Source of the DNA: Pelargonium nanum
Taxonomy: Eukaryota; Streptophyta; Magnoliopsida; Geraniales; Geraniaceae
Direction of reading: 5' to 3'
DNA length: 29,093 nucleotides
Assembly: GCA_036897485.1 (NCBI GenBank)
Contig: JAYMTF010000855.1
Location: 1 to 29,093, forward strand
Position 1 is the stretch's first letter; every line of letters begins with the position of its first letter. The translations under genes were made by a program, and so were the position numbers. Below, piece by piece: positions 11,844-22,019 of this stretch. The notes beneath the pieces are model-generated. The model did not search any database. It was not told where the DNA came from and saw only the letters and a list, made by a program, of their open reading frames with translations.

Positions 11844-12595
11844 CAAGTAGTAGGCCTACCCGCAGTGCAGTCCATAACTTTCCCTCCCAATTTAATGCTT
11901 CTTGATGCCTCTCCTACCGACCATCATCATCACCCACAATACTCCTTCCTTCCTTGCTGTTTTTACCAAAATGCCCTTTTCAGTTCACATGACATCACGT
12001 GACTTGCATGTGACAACACCCATGTTGTATTGCACAAGATCCATTCTCATTGGAACTAGGACTAGGAGTCTAGTATTGTATAGATCTCATCCTTACCTTC
12101 TTGTTTTTAATTGAATTTGAATTTGACTATCCCCAATCTAACTATACATTATGAATCTAGAAATAATTATTTTAGATTTTAAAGTAATTGAGCTACCCAT
12201 GTATATCTTCCTAACAAATTTTGAAAATATAGATCTCTCTATGTAATTGAGTATAATACTTGATTTACATAATCATCTAAAACTTATTATATCACATAAA
12301 AAAAAGTTAAATTGTTTTTAATTTAGACTAAATCAAGTCAACGAGAAAATGACTAGTCATTGAATTTCACTGCTACTCACCCAAAAAAATATGTTAGAGC
12401 AGTGAGAGTGGAATAACTCGCTGGATCCTCATATATTTCAATCAAACCATTAATTTTCAGTCAAATATATCAAACTCAATTCATATTTGTAAACATTTAA
12501 AGAGAAAAAAGAATGAGTCATAATCTTTTTTTGGCTTAACCTAATGTAAACTAATATAATCTTGACATTACATTACAATCTTACGCATATCTAGC

Positions 12596-12665
12596 TCAAT
12601 GAGTTTATAGGAATAATGAAACCCGGTGGTTTCATAATTTTAGTGAGATATCACAATCTCATTGA
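12596..12665. repeat. Nested inverted repeat
   Basis: The outer arms are TCAATGAG (12596-12603) and CTCATTGA (12658-12665). The inner arms at 12612-12623 and 12628-12639 pair at 11 of 12 positions around a CGGT loop. It could be a remnant of a small MITE or a chance fold. No transposon terminal signature or target duplication was recognised. Confidence 0.45.
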
Positions 12666-13541
12666 CGGTTTAACCTAAACTATATAACTCTTGACTTATA
12701 TTTTTTTACGAAGACTTGACTCATATTTCATATTTTAGTATTTAAAAGTTAAATCTCCAATTATGTACCACAACTAACGTATAATATGTAACCACCATAT
12801 TATGATTGACTAGACTCATTAAAAAGAAAAAAAAATAAAGCAGTCAAGTCCACAATTTAGAAACAAAGAAGGCCAATAATTAAAGAAACAAAATCATTTT
12901 TTATTTTCTAAAAAACAATTTGAGTGTGATTAGTAAGTGGGAAATGAGGTGGGAGAGAAAGTGGCAACAAAAACAAAATAATGTTGCGTTTAACAATATT
13001 TTAGAAAAAAATGAATCAATCTTGATTACAAAACCAGCTAAAAAAAGACACTATAAAAAAATTTGATGCATTAACTTAAAAAAATAAACCAAACAAAAGA
13101 AAAAACAGATGGACGGAGAGATGGTGCGGTGCGGGATTCCAGAAAACTGCTCCCGATCTGACCCAATCGGCCCCACTGCCTTGTGGGGTCCGCTATGAAT
13201 TCGGACGTTTTTTTTCCAATTTTTTTTTTTTAAAATTTCCATCAAAATCTTCAAATCCGTTCAATTCAATTCCAATTCCTCTCAAAACCATACATTTGAA
13301 CGGAAATCCGTTTCCATAACCACTCCTTCTTCACCTTCTCTGCATAGACTTGAATTCGTTTTCCACTTCCTTTTTTTCTCATTCAATTCGATTTATTTAT
13401 TTATTTTATTTATTGATTCATCTTCCTTTTCCTTCTTCTTCGGTTACCCAATTTTCTGCAACTTCTATACAACAATACCCACAAGTTTTTTCTCTCCAAT
13501 TTGTTTCCTTGTGTGTGTTTCGATTTGGTGGAAGATCCTAA

Positions 13542-13565
13542 ATGATCGCTTTCACTGCATTTTAG
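13542..13565 (+). other. Seven-codon upstream ORF in the probable RING ligase leader
   Basis: ATG-ATC-GCT-TTC-ACT-GCA-TTT-TAG lies in the pyrimidine-rich presumed first leader exon, ending five bases before a good splice donor (GTGAGA at 13571). It would be translated only if transcription starts upstream of it, which I infer from the CT-rich, intron-flanked layout. Confidence 0.35.
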
Positions 13566-13570
13566 AGGAG

Positions 13571-14737
13571 GTGAGATGGTTTGTTTGGTGGGTGATTTTG
13601 CGTCCTTTTCTGGGATTGCTTCTTTGTTTGGTTTCTCTATTTCGTATCCATCTCTCAATCTACACACTTACCTTTCCCTTTTCTTCTTCTCTATTTTTTG
13701 TTTCCAATTTTTGCTATATGAGCTGTTGCTTATATTCTGTTTTGCTTGTGGTTTCTTAGACTTGGCGTGGGATTGCAGGATTGGTTTCTGGCTTTTTGGG
13801 TCTTCAGGTAATCGATTTTGTTTTTTTGGCGATTTCTATGAATCATGGATGATCTGTTAGTTCTGTTTCATCTTTTGTATAACAAGGTTGAGACTTGAGA
13901 TTGTTGATGGGTGTTTGGAAAAATGTCTGATTTGAATGGGTTTTTAGTGTTTTCTCAGTCATGATCCATGGTCAACCTGGTTAGAAATTGTTAATGGGTG
14001 TTTAGATAAATGTCTGATTTTTTGGGTTTCTAGTGTTTTCTCAGTGATGATCCATGGTCAACTTGGTTAGAGATGTGTATGATTGAAAATCTAGCCCTTT
14101 GTTTTTAAGTCAAACTCAAATCACCCACTAGTGTGGTATCCAAATAAATCCTTGTGATCCTTTTGATTTGTTAGTTGTTCTTGTCGCCATATTTGCCTCA
14201 TCAGTGTTTTCAGTTTTGTTGTTTCCTTCAATCGATTTGACGAAGTCACCGGGTGATGCCTTTCGGATAAATTTTGCTCTTTTGTCGTTTTAGGCTTAAA
14301 GTATTCTAGCTTTGATCTTTGAAACTTCCTTCCATATCAAAGTCAATGGATTTAACTTTTAAGTCTGTGGTGATCTGCTACTTACCAATGGCATTATAGA
14401 TTCTGCCTTATCCTAAGAGTTGGAGTTAATTGATTTTTGGTTGCTTTATCAAGAACACATCATGGGATTCGTTAGCATTGCCACTTGGTTCATCACGGTG
14501 GCTCATCGACACCAATTTACTGTTTTTGTAGTATTCAAGTCTTGGCGAACTTCGGAACTGAATATGGTTGATTGAATATTAGTTCTAAATTGCATAAACT
14601 GTGCATGTGCAATGTCTATCAATCCTACGGTGTAAAAGATGATACATAATTAACCATAGGAGAGGATGATCTTGTTTCCTTACCATCTCTTCCCGAGCTG
14701 GCTTCTGCTCACTTTGTTATTCATTACTTGTTTGCAG
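13571..14737 (+). other. Intron region of the RING ligase 5' leader
   Basis: A donor (GAG|GTGAGA) at 13571 and an acceptor (TTTGCAG|GTT) ending at 14737 bracket a T-rich stretch with no coding sequence, 66 bp before the start codon. An alternative is two introns, 13571-13778 and 13808-14737, around a small non-coding exon at 13779-13807 (acceptor GATTGCAG, donor CTTCAG|GTAATC). Leader introns are common in plant regulatory genes. The exact splicing cannot be decided without transcripts. Confidence 0.5.
13899..14070. repeat. Tandem duplication of about 86 bp in the leader intron
   Basis: Two adjacent copies, about 13899-13984 and 13985-14070, share TGGGTGTTT, AATGTCTGATTT, TAGTGTTTTCTCAGT, ATGATCCATGGTCAAC and TGGTTAG in the same order with a few substitutions and small indels. 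It is a local tandem duplication inside non-coding DNA. Confidence 0.85.
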
Positions 14738-14803
14738 GTTATTTTTGTTTCTTGATTTGCCGGGATTCCTTGAAGCATCATAAATTGAGGCATCTCTAGG
14801 AAA

Positions 14804-16647
14804 ATGTTGGGAGGCAACAATGCTAATCCTGCGCTTCCTGTTTTCATCGATGAGCGTCATTTCCCATATCAGACGAATGCATCAAATCAGCTCCAGCTAC
14901 TTGGAAATTGTGAGTTTCCAAATTCCATCTAATTTTCTTACAATTTTTTAACATCTCAAGTCTACTCAATGCTTAAGCTGTGTTTTGTATTGCATGTCAT
15001 ATACTAGTATTGTTTTGATTCTCCCGATGTCGTGTTAGATGGTAATTTTTAAGATTTTCCTGTAGTTTTTTTATATAGTTAATTCTGATGATCAATTTCA
15101 TGGTTATTGATCTTTCTTTTGCTTTCACATTTGGGAATTTCATCTTACATTGTATAACTACAAGAACTTCTCTCCCTCTTAATGCGATAACTCAGATTTG
15201 CACTTTTGTTTCTTCCATTTGTTTAATTGTGTTTAGGTTGACTAATGATTTTCATTTTTTATGTCAGTACCAGCTGGATGTAATGTTGATCCCGTAAATT
15301 ACTTAGGAAACGAGCATACAACTCCTATGCGCCGCCCCAGTAAACGAGGCAGGGAAATGGAAGACATTTCAAGGCAGCAAAAGCTTCAGATATCCTTGAA
15401 TTATAACATATGTAAAGAAGAAGCTGACCGGTCAGCAAGCATTCCAAACCCAAACCCTGTATCAACTGGGTTAAGGTTGTCATATGATGATGATGAGCGT
15501 AACTCGACTGTTACATCTGCCAGTGGAAGTATGACACCCGCACCACCAATCATCTTGTCCCTTGGCGACAACATTAGGACTGAGCTTGATCGACAGAAAG
15601 AAGAGTTTGATCAGTATATTAAAATTCAGGTAATGCTCTCCTCTGAGTAGATCCAAATATATATTTAGCCTTAAAGTTTTATTATTATAAAGGTATTGAA
15701 TCAAACATGTTAATTTGAGTTAGTCCAACAATGTATTCCCAAATGTCAGTATAACAATGACCCAGTTTAATATGTATAACAATGACCCAGTTTAATATAT
15801 ATTAGAAATTAATGTCGGATTAAAAACCCCTTTTCCTTGTTGAACAATGTGATCAATGTGGACTATTTTGTCTGGCCTTTTTGTCAATGTTGGACATTGT
15901 GGAACCTGGAACGACGATATATGGGAATTTCAAGGCCCTGCTCTCTTTTATGCATTGTATTTTTTTGTTTTGTTTTTTGTTTTTTTTTTCCTGGTTGGCT
16001 ATACTATACTGTACTTGCCTTGAAATGGAACTATAGCTGTGTAATTAGGTTGGTTTTGTGTGATAATTTTCTGCTGGCAATGGTTGTTACAGGAAGAAAA
16101 TCTAGCGAAGGGAGTGAGGGACCTGAAGCAGAGACACATGGCTTCTTTTCTTACTTCTATAGAGAAGGGGGTCACCAAGAAGTTACGCGAGAAAGATATA
16201 GAGATAGAGAACATCAACCGCAAGAATAAGGAACTTGTTGATAGAATAAAGCAAGTGGCCGTGGAAGCCCAGAATTGGCACTATAGAGCCAAGTACAATG
16301 AGTCGGTTGTTAATCTCCTAAAGAGCAACCTCCAGCAGGCAATAATTTCGCAGGGTGCTGATCAACCAAAGGAAGGATTTGGAGATAGTGAAGTTGATGA
16401 TACGGCGTCATATGTTAACCCTAACAATTATCTGAACATATCGGGTGGGTTGGCAAAATCCACGTCAAGGAACGTCCAAAGCTCGAATGAGCATATGATA
16501 TGCAGAGCATGCAAGGTGAAGGAGGTTTCTGTTCTGTTGACACCTTGTAGGCACTTGTGTCTATGCAAGGATTGTGATGTTTATATCAATGTTTGTCCTG
16601 TTTGCCAGTTGATGAAAACAGCTAGTTACCAGGTGTTCTTGTCCTAA
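14804..16647 (+). CDS. BOI-related (BRG/SBP1-type) RING E3 ubiquitin ligase
   Basis: Three exons, 14804-14909, 15268-15629 and 16093-16647, join in frame to 340 residues. The N-terminus (Asn-Ala-Ser-Asn-Gln-Leu-Gln-Leu-Leu-Gly-Asn), a Lys-Arg-Gly-Arg-Glu basic patch near residue 60, a long predicted coiled coil at about 140-255 and a C-terminal C3HC4 RING define the BOI/BRG and S-RNase-binding-protein family. The RING ligands are C293, C296, C308, H310, C314, C317, C324 and C327, with the family signature Pro-Cys-Arg-His-Leu-Cys-Leu-Cys. All ligands are present, so it should be active. Arabidopsis members BOI and BRG1-3 act in the nucleus, ubiquitinate the MYB factor BOS1 and help DELLA proteins restrain gibberellin responses, cell death and flowering; petunia SBP1 binds S-RNases. 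By length and N-terminus it looks closest to BRG2/BRG3, but I cannot assign one ortholog. The start is the first ATG after the leader intron and begins the conserved N-terminus. Confidence 0.93.
15750..15799. repeat. 25-bp tandem repeat in RING ligase intron 2
   Basis: Two copies of a 25-bp unit beginning TATAACAATGACCCAG lie head to tail at 15750-15774 and 15775-15799, differing only at the last base. The repeat lies within the coding-region intron 15630-16092. The same intron also has a T-rich tract at about 15960-15990. Confidence 0.9.
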
Positions 16648-17415
16648 ATTATCAAGTAAATTATTATATCAATGAAAAATTATTATACTTGTCCTTTTTC
16701 ATGATATGGATCAAGTGAATTATCACATCAAAGAAATTGTTTGTATACTTTGTCTCTTTTCCTCTTGCCAGTATCTTTTTTTGTGTGACTTGGATCATTT
16801 TCCTTTTCATTGAACCTCCTGTGCATACAATGTTTTTATTGAACATGTGAATTTGTACTTTTGGATTATTTGATCATATCAGATTATATTTGCTGACTCA
16901 AAAATTGATTACAATCATTTGATCATAACCTGCTAATAAGATAACAGAATTAAGTTGAATTCTCATTTTGATAACTATAATCTTAAAAAATGATTTGATT
17001 ATAATCAAATTCTTATCCAAATAATTCTGAATATGTTAGAATCTGGCTAGAATCTAATTCAAACACTTATATAATAATGACTTGGGACAAAAGAAACTAA
17101 CTGAAAATTGAGTAATTCATTCTATTTTACATTGAAATAAATGGTGGATGCTTTTTTAGTGTGCAGTGAACTCAATAACAAAATCTATTTTAAACACTTC
17201 AATAACAATGACTTGGGACACAAGAAACCAACTGAAAATTGAGTAATTCATTCTATTTTACATTGAAATAAATGGTGGATGCTTTTTAAGTGTACAATGA
17301 ACTCAATAACAATTTCTCTTTACAGTAATTTACAACTACAAGATGAGAAGAATGTTTGTGTAAATGAAATACAAAAAAAAAAAAAAAGGATCCTCTTGGT
17401 TTTCTGCATCTGTTA
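16648..17415. other. Shared 3' region of two convergent genes
   Basis: The RING ligase and RBM48-like gene face each other here, with 768 bp between their stop codons. It should contain both 3' UTRs. No further gene is visible. The second half is occupied by a tandem duplication listed separately. Confidence 0.7.
17061..17320. repeat. Tandem duplication of about 130 bp between convergent genes
   Basis: Copies at about 17061-17190 and 17192-17320 match over AAACACTT, ATGACTTGGGACA, the whole of ACTGAAAATTGAGTAATTCA and the next 40 or so bases, GGTGGATGCTTTTT and TGAACTCAATAACAA, with only scattered differences. The period is 131 bp. High identity implies a fairly recent local duplication. Confidence 0.92.
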
Positions 17416-19468
17416 TCAGATTCTCCGTCTATTGTCTACGCGCGGTTTCTTGGATGCAGACCCAGCTTGTAGATGTTCAGTACTTGATTGAATCTGAAAG
17501 TATTGAGGCATAAAAAAGGAAGTTTTAAAAATGATATATTTTGGGATGCTATAGAAAAACAAAATCATACTGTAGAGCTTTATCACCTTATTTAGCTTAT
17601 CCCTGACCAAATGAACAGTCTGGTTCATGGATTGCGATGGAAAATAATCCTGAGATAAATCAAGTTCAAATGAAAAGGGTTAGCTTGAAATTCGAGACAA
17701 TGTTGTCCAGAAACAAAATGTCGAAAAAAGTTGAGTAATACAGAAACGATGTGCTGTATCATACATGCCAAATAATTTAAGATATATATCGTATTGAATA
17801 TGACAACCCTCACTATCAAAGGAAACTTATGATATTGGTCATTTTAAAACTTGAATTACGAATGCACCGAAGGGGCAAGATAAGGCCCCTAGTGATATGA
17901 AGAGGAGTGAGATGCGAGGAAATATGATTGAACCCAACCTAACTCCAAATGGATAAGAATAAGCTGGATTTATGACAAGATATCAGGATGTCTTGAGAAT
18001 CAATTGAGGGGCGGGCACAAGCAAGGGACAAGTCAACCAAAATTAAATCTGATTCGCACTTGCATTTTGTCAATTTTAGTTAAATAGATGGCAATCACTT
18101 GCTTGCTTTACAATCTCATCAATACTTAAATCATTTCTTGAGATGTGATCTTAAAGGATTAGAAGTTAGAACTACCAGAAGGTAAAAAATTTGAGCTGAC
18201 AAATAAGTATAAGAGTAATGACGAACCTGATCAGAAGAAACCCTTGTGATTGGAGGGCCACTAATGTGGTTTTTTTGTTCCGTATTAATATACTCCCTGA
18301 ACAAATACAAGATACTTCATCATTTCTATTCAGCCAAATAAAGCATTAAAACCCTTCTTTTTAAGGGCTGTTTGAGTATAAACTCGGATGGCATGCAACC
18401 TTTGGTCAGAGTTTCTCTGTTGGGGAAGGAAGTTGGTGTGTGATGGAGAAGCAACCGCTGAACCCTCGCTAAAAGCGTTGGGATTATGAACGGTAGACCC
18501 TTTGCTTCTCCTAGCTGATACATAAAGGACAAAATGTGTCACGTAATTATCATGATAAATTCAGTACAAAGGCAGTCACATGAGAATTTCCCAATCATAT
18601 TCATTTCTCAAGCTACTCATCACATTTAGAAACTTACGGTTCAAGCGTGCCAAAACTTCCTTCCTCCTACCCTCCAACTTCTCCTTTGTGTCAGAGACGC
18701 TCTCGAACTGAGGCGCATATGAAACCTGCAGCCTATTCCCAAGGAAAGCGAACTCATCCAGTTTTCTTTTCGCAAACCTACGAAGCGAAATGGTCCAAAA
18801 ACATCAAACTCACAGATTCCACTAGCAGTTACCATTGTAACAAGAGGAATAAAAGACACACACTCGTGTATCAAATGGGTCTAATCAAACAGCTCAAACA
18901 CGGGACTAAACACATCAGAGGCATTGAAATTGAAATTATTCAATCACCTGGCATTGCTGAACAGGCGAAACTTGATCCAGTAAACATCAGTAAAGGGCTC
19001 ACAATCTTCTTCATCCATAGGCTTGCACCTGAAGAAGATCGAAAAACACCACAAATTCATTTTTTACTTTACAATCAAAACAATATTCCAAAAAAAACTA
19101 CAACATTGATACAGAGGCTACATGAATCAGTACCAAATACCCAAAAACAAAATTTCAAAAGATTCAAAATATGAGATAGCTCACTCACTCTTCAATGTCT
19201 CCATAGGTGGCAAACAGTTTCAACAACTCATCTCCACATCCTAAAGCTGGGACGTTCCTCACAATCAAGTACCTGAACAGATTGATATGACCCAAAAATT
19301 ATGAGGAAAAGGGCACAATCAAGAATTAGGGTTTCAGGTAGCTATCTGGGTATTGAAACCAAGAGAAAGTAAAAATGATTGAAAAAAAAATGAAGAAACG
19401 CTTTACTTGGATTCGTCGCAGACAGTGTAGACGCGAACCGCCGGAGCTTCGTCTCTGTAGCGAGGCAT
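17416..19468 (-). CDS. RBM48: RBM48-like RRM protein, minor (U12) spliceosome factor
   Basis: Eight minus-strand exons (19468-19407, 19272-19189, 19028-18948, 18777-18638, 18514-18400, 18296-18227, 17649-17587, 17493-17416) join in frame to 230 residues. The N-terminus Met-Pro-Arg-Tyr-Arg-Asp and an RRM at about residues 13-98 match RBM48: Tyr-Leu-Ile-Val-Arg-Asn-Val-Pro-Ala near 22, Phe-Thr-Asp-Val-Tyr-Trp-Ile-Lys-Phe in the middle, and Val-Ser-Tyr-Ala-Pro-Gln-Phe-Glu at the end. After a polar, probably disordered stretch, the tail has the other family hallmark, a Val-Arg-x-Lys-Leu-Asn-Lys helix and terminal Asn-Arg-Arg-Arg-Ile. RBM48 pairs with ARMC7 and is needed for U12-type intron splicing in maize and human. 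Exons 1-4 and 7-8 are secure. The junction of exons 5 and 6 uses a weak donor (AG|GTTGCA), chosen because it keeps the frame into the conserved tail, so it is less certain. The start is the ATG opening the conserved N-terminus. Confidence 0.88.
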
Positions 19469-19537
19469 CGTTTTCTGCTTTTTTTTTTCTCATGCTTCTC
19501 AGCTGAAACTGAACAAAGGGAAGAGGGTTGTTCAAAG

Positions 19538-19614
19538 TGGGCTTAATTGTCGGCCCAATTTAATTCAAGCCCGTAGACTATTTTCATGCTTTTGTTTTGT
19601 TAACGAGAGGCCCA
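19538..19614 (-). promoter_or_regulatory. Site II (TGGGCY) motif cluster upstream of RBM48
   Basis: TGGGCT at 19538-19543 and GGCCCA (TGGGCC on the minus strand) at 19552-19557 and 19609-19614 lie 70-146 bp upstream of the minus-strand start codon. Such TCP-bound site II elements are typical of plant genes for translation, splicing and organelle functions. This fits constitutive, growth-linked expression of a splicing factor. No TATA box is evident. Confidence 0.5.
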
Positions 19615-21070
19615 ACTAAACCAAGAATCTATTTCATGCTGTTTTTTTTTTAAAGGAACGTTATTTCATGCTGTTCAAATATTATGACAACATTATTTCT
19701 TGTATGATAATGATGTATTTGTGCCAGCAAAGTTAGTTAATTCAAAAAAAAAAAAAAAATGGTGAATGTTTTTTCTTTATAGCTAGAGCATACTCAAAAG
19801 AAAACAGTTAAAGAGAGTAAATTGATTCACATATCTCAAATGTTCGTATTGTAACTTTCAAAAAAAAAAAAATGTCTATTGTCATTTAGTTTTATAAAAT
19901 TTTGAGTGCAATAGTTGTGACTTCAATACTCTTTTTATGGGTACTTCGAGAATAGTCTCTCCATCTTTTCTACTTCTAGATATGTAGAACGAGGCTTTTG
20001 GATAGCGCGTTTAGACTTGAAGACCTCAGGCCAAAGAACAAACAAGGTAAAATTTCAGAATCTAAACCAATGAATCATACTCTTGGCTACTTAACTAAAA
20101 AAGCTAACCCCTCGAACGCCTAAAAGAAAGTCTTCGTCCTCAGGAAGATTGTACCCTTTAGTGCTCGAGAACATTGACCTGTTCATGGTGGCGTTAAACG
20201 TTCAAGAAGACCCGCTCTCTTCTATACCACATGAGGGCTAAAAAGTCAAGCTACATGGTAGAAGTTACTAGAAATTCGAACTTCAACATTTATTTACCAA
20301 TTACCCAATTAACACTTATTAAAATAAATAATATAATTTTTTTATATTTTTCATGGGCGTGAATGATATGCAATGTCTTTTTTTTTTTTCCTTTTCTTCT
20401 TCTTCTACAATCTCCTTGTTAAGTCTCTTATTATTGTTACGTTTCATATATTTAACATATTAATTGATCATCTCATTTTATTATTTTATTATCATAATAT
20501 TTTACTGATCTCAACAAAATTATAATAGTAATATTGATCTTATTTTATATACAATGAGCAAATTATGAACATGGAGAGATCATGCTCAAATTCTATATAA
20601 AAAAATCAATATTAAATCAACCATTTAACCAAACTAAAAGTTGACAAATTGTATCATTAATATTGCCAACCATTTAAGGAAACATGTAACTCGTTTTTGG
20701 AGGAATCTCTTAATTAATTATTACAAATCAATAATTACCAACAAAAGTACAAAATTATGAACTTGTAAATTAATTAATTTTTAAATTTTGCCAACCTGGA
20801 TGACGAACTTTGACCACTTTCACAGTCAGCAGTTTATTTGATCCCAATCAACAACATGCAAAAACGAGTGGCACTTTGGTAATAAAAGGGACAACCAGGG
20901 GCCATTTCATGCCATCCCTCCGAACAGCCAGTTAATAAATAAGAAGAACAAAAATGGCAGTAGATAGATACTTGTTCAGTTGTTCTTCTCTTTGTCCCAT
21001 CACACACAGCAACAATCACGAGCAGAGCAAGGAGAGAGAAAATCTCCAACCAAGCGGCGACGATTCCTAG
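19615..21070. other. Divergent intergenic region and peptidase promoter/leader
   Basis: AT-rich DNA between the divergent RBM48 and peptidase C15 genes. Bases 20000-20280 are less AT-rich and open-frame-poor; they may be a transposon remnant, but I could not identify one. The leader of the peptidase gene probably begins around 20950-21000. A 38-codon open frame from ATG 20954 to TAG 21070 ends exactly at a splice donor and could be an upstream ORF if transcription starts early enough. Confidence 0.5.
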
Positions 21071-21990
21071 GTAACAAACAATCTCTATCCTCCTCGTACC
21101 TTTCGTGTGTTTCTTCTTCTTAATTTACACGAATCATATGTTTCTGTGAAGTCAACTGAGGTTAGGTGGTGCTGATGATGGTGCTTTTCTGGTTCTTGTG
21201 ATGTGTAATTTTTGTTTCATGTGTTACTTCTCAAATTCATGCTGAATTTGTGGATAATTATGGTTTTTTAAGGTTGATTGGTGTTTCCTTTTAAGTAAAG
21301 TGGTTGGTTCTTGTTGCTTCAAAAGGGTTTTGCTTTGGGGAGATTATTTTCCTTTTTTTAATATGAAACAGAAAACAAGTGGAAAACATGTTTGGTTTTG
21401 AGGAGTGAAATTTGGTTTCTTCAAAACTAGGTAATGTTTTTAGAATTCGGAGTAGATAACAGCTATGAACTGTTCAGAACTTCAGATTGTCAAACCAAGT
21501 GCATTTACTTTTATTTATTTTTTTGTTGGAAACACGTTTTCTTGGAATTGGGAACAGTTTTGAGAACTTTTGTTTTAGGAAGTATAGAAAATAAGGAGAG
21601 TGCATGTGGATCCACGTGAAATGTCCGATTTCATTTCTCGACATTTGTGGTGATTACTATTTTATCATGTTGTTAACTGTGGGGAAAATGTAGCTGTTGC
21701 TTCTTGAAACTTGCCGTTATGGCGTTATATAGTGGATTTTTCTCGGACTTGATTATTAGAACCTTATCCGTGCTGTTTCACTGCATTCGAAATCAAATGT
21801 GGGTTATCAATAGATCATTGCTTTCATTTGTTGTGCACACGTACAATTGTTTGTTTGATTGCGTTATGGGGAATCTGTTCCCGATGGCTTCTTTTTTTGC
21901 ATATTTTTGTTGCTGAGAGGTGGTGGTCTTGTCTTGTTAGGTGTTCTGGGTGATCGGTCTGAATTTGAATTTTAAAGGAAACAAGAATAG
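21071..21990 (+). other. Probable 5' leader intron of the peptidase C15 gene
   Basis: A donor (CCTAG|GTAACA) at 21071 follows a purine-rich leader-like sequence. The T-rich, non-coding stretch ends with candidate acceptors TTTTAAAG (21977) or AAGAATAG (21990), just upstream of the ATG at 22020. It contains no coding sequence. The choice of acceptor is unresolved. Confidence 0.45.
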
Positions 21991-22019
21991 GTAACTGCGT
22001 CGCTGTCCGAAACGAGGAG

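Larger units (their letters stand above)
9871..13250. other. Intergenic DNA upstream of the RING ligase, no gene seen
   Basis: AT-rich sequence without convincing coding potential. Short open stretches near 10400-10670, 11144-11356 and 11742-12002 translate into low-quality sequence with no family resemblance. The regulatory cluster at 11805-11843 and the inverted repeat at 12596-12665 are listed separately. The GC-richer patch at about 13110-13205 probably lies in the proximal promoter of the RING ligase gene; I see no clear TATA box there. Confidence 0.5.

Noticed and set aside
11742-12002. 86-codon open frame near the E2F/site II cluster
   Set aside because: Its composition is promoter-like translated DNA (His run, basic start) with no recognisable domain, and no splice signals extend it.
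13350-13860. Several overlapping Phe/Leu/Ser-rich frames upstream of the RING ligase
   Set aside because: They come from CT-rich leader and T-rich intron sequence, and most begin at non-ATG codons.
16850-17050. MITE with terminal inverted repeats near TTGATTATAATCAA
   Set aside because: Only short AT-rich palindromes are present; no matching terminal repeats or target duplication could be found.
18647-19174. 175-codon plus-strand frame
   Set aside because: It is the reverse strand of RBM48 exons 3 and 4 and the intron between them; the minus-strand reading gives the conserved protein.
20000-20280. Possible gypsy-type retrotransposon remnant
   Set aside because: Only a vague similarity in words such as TCCTGAGGACGAAGAC; no domain motif, LTR or primer-binding site could be shown.
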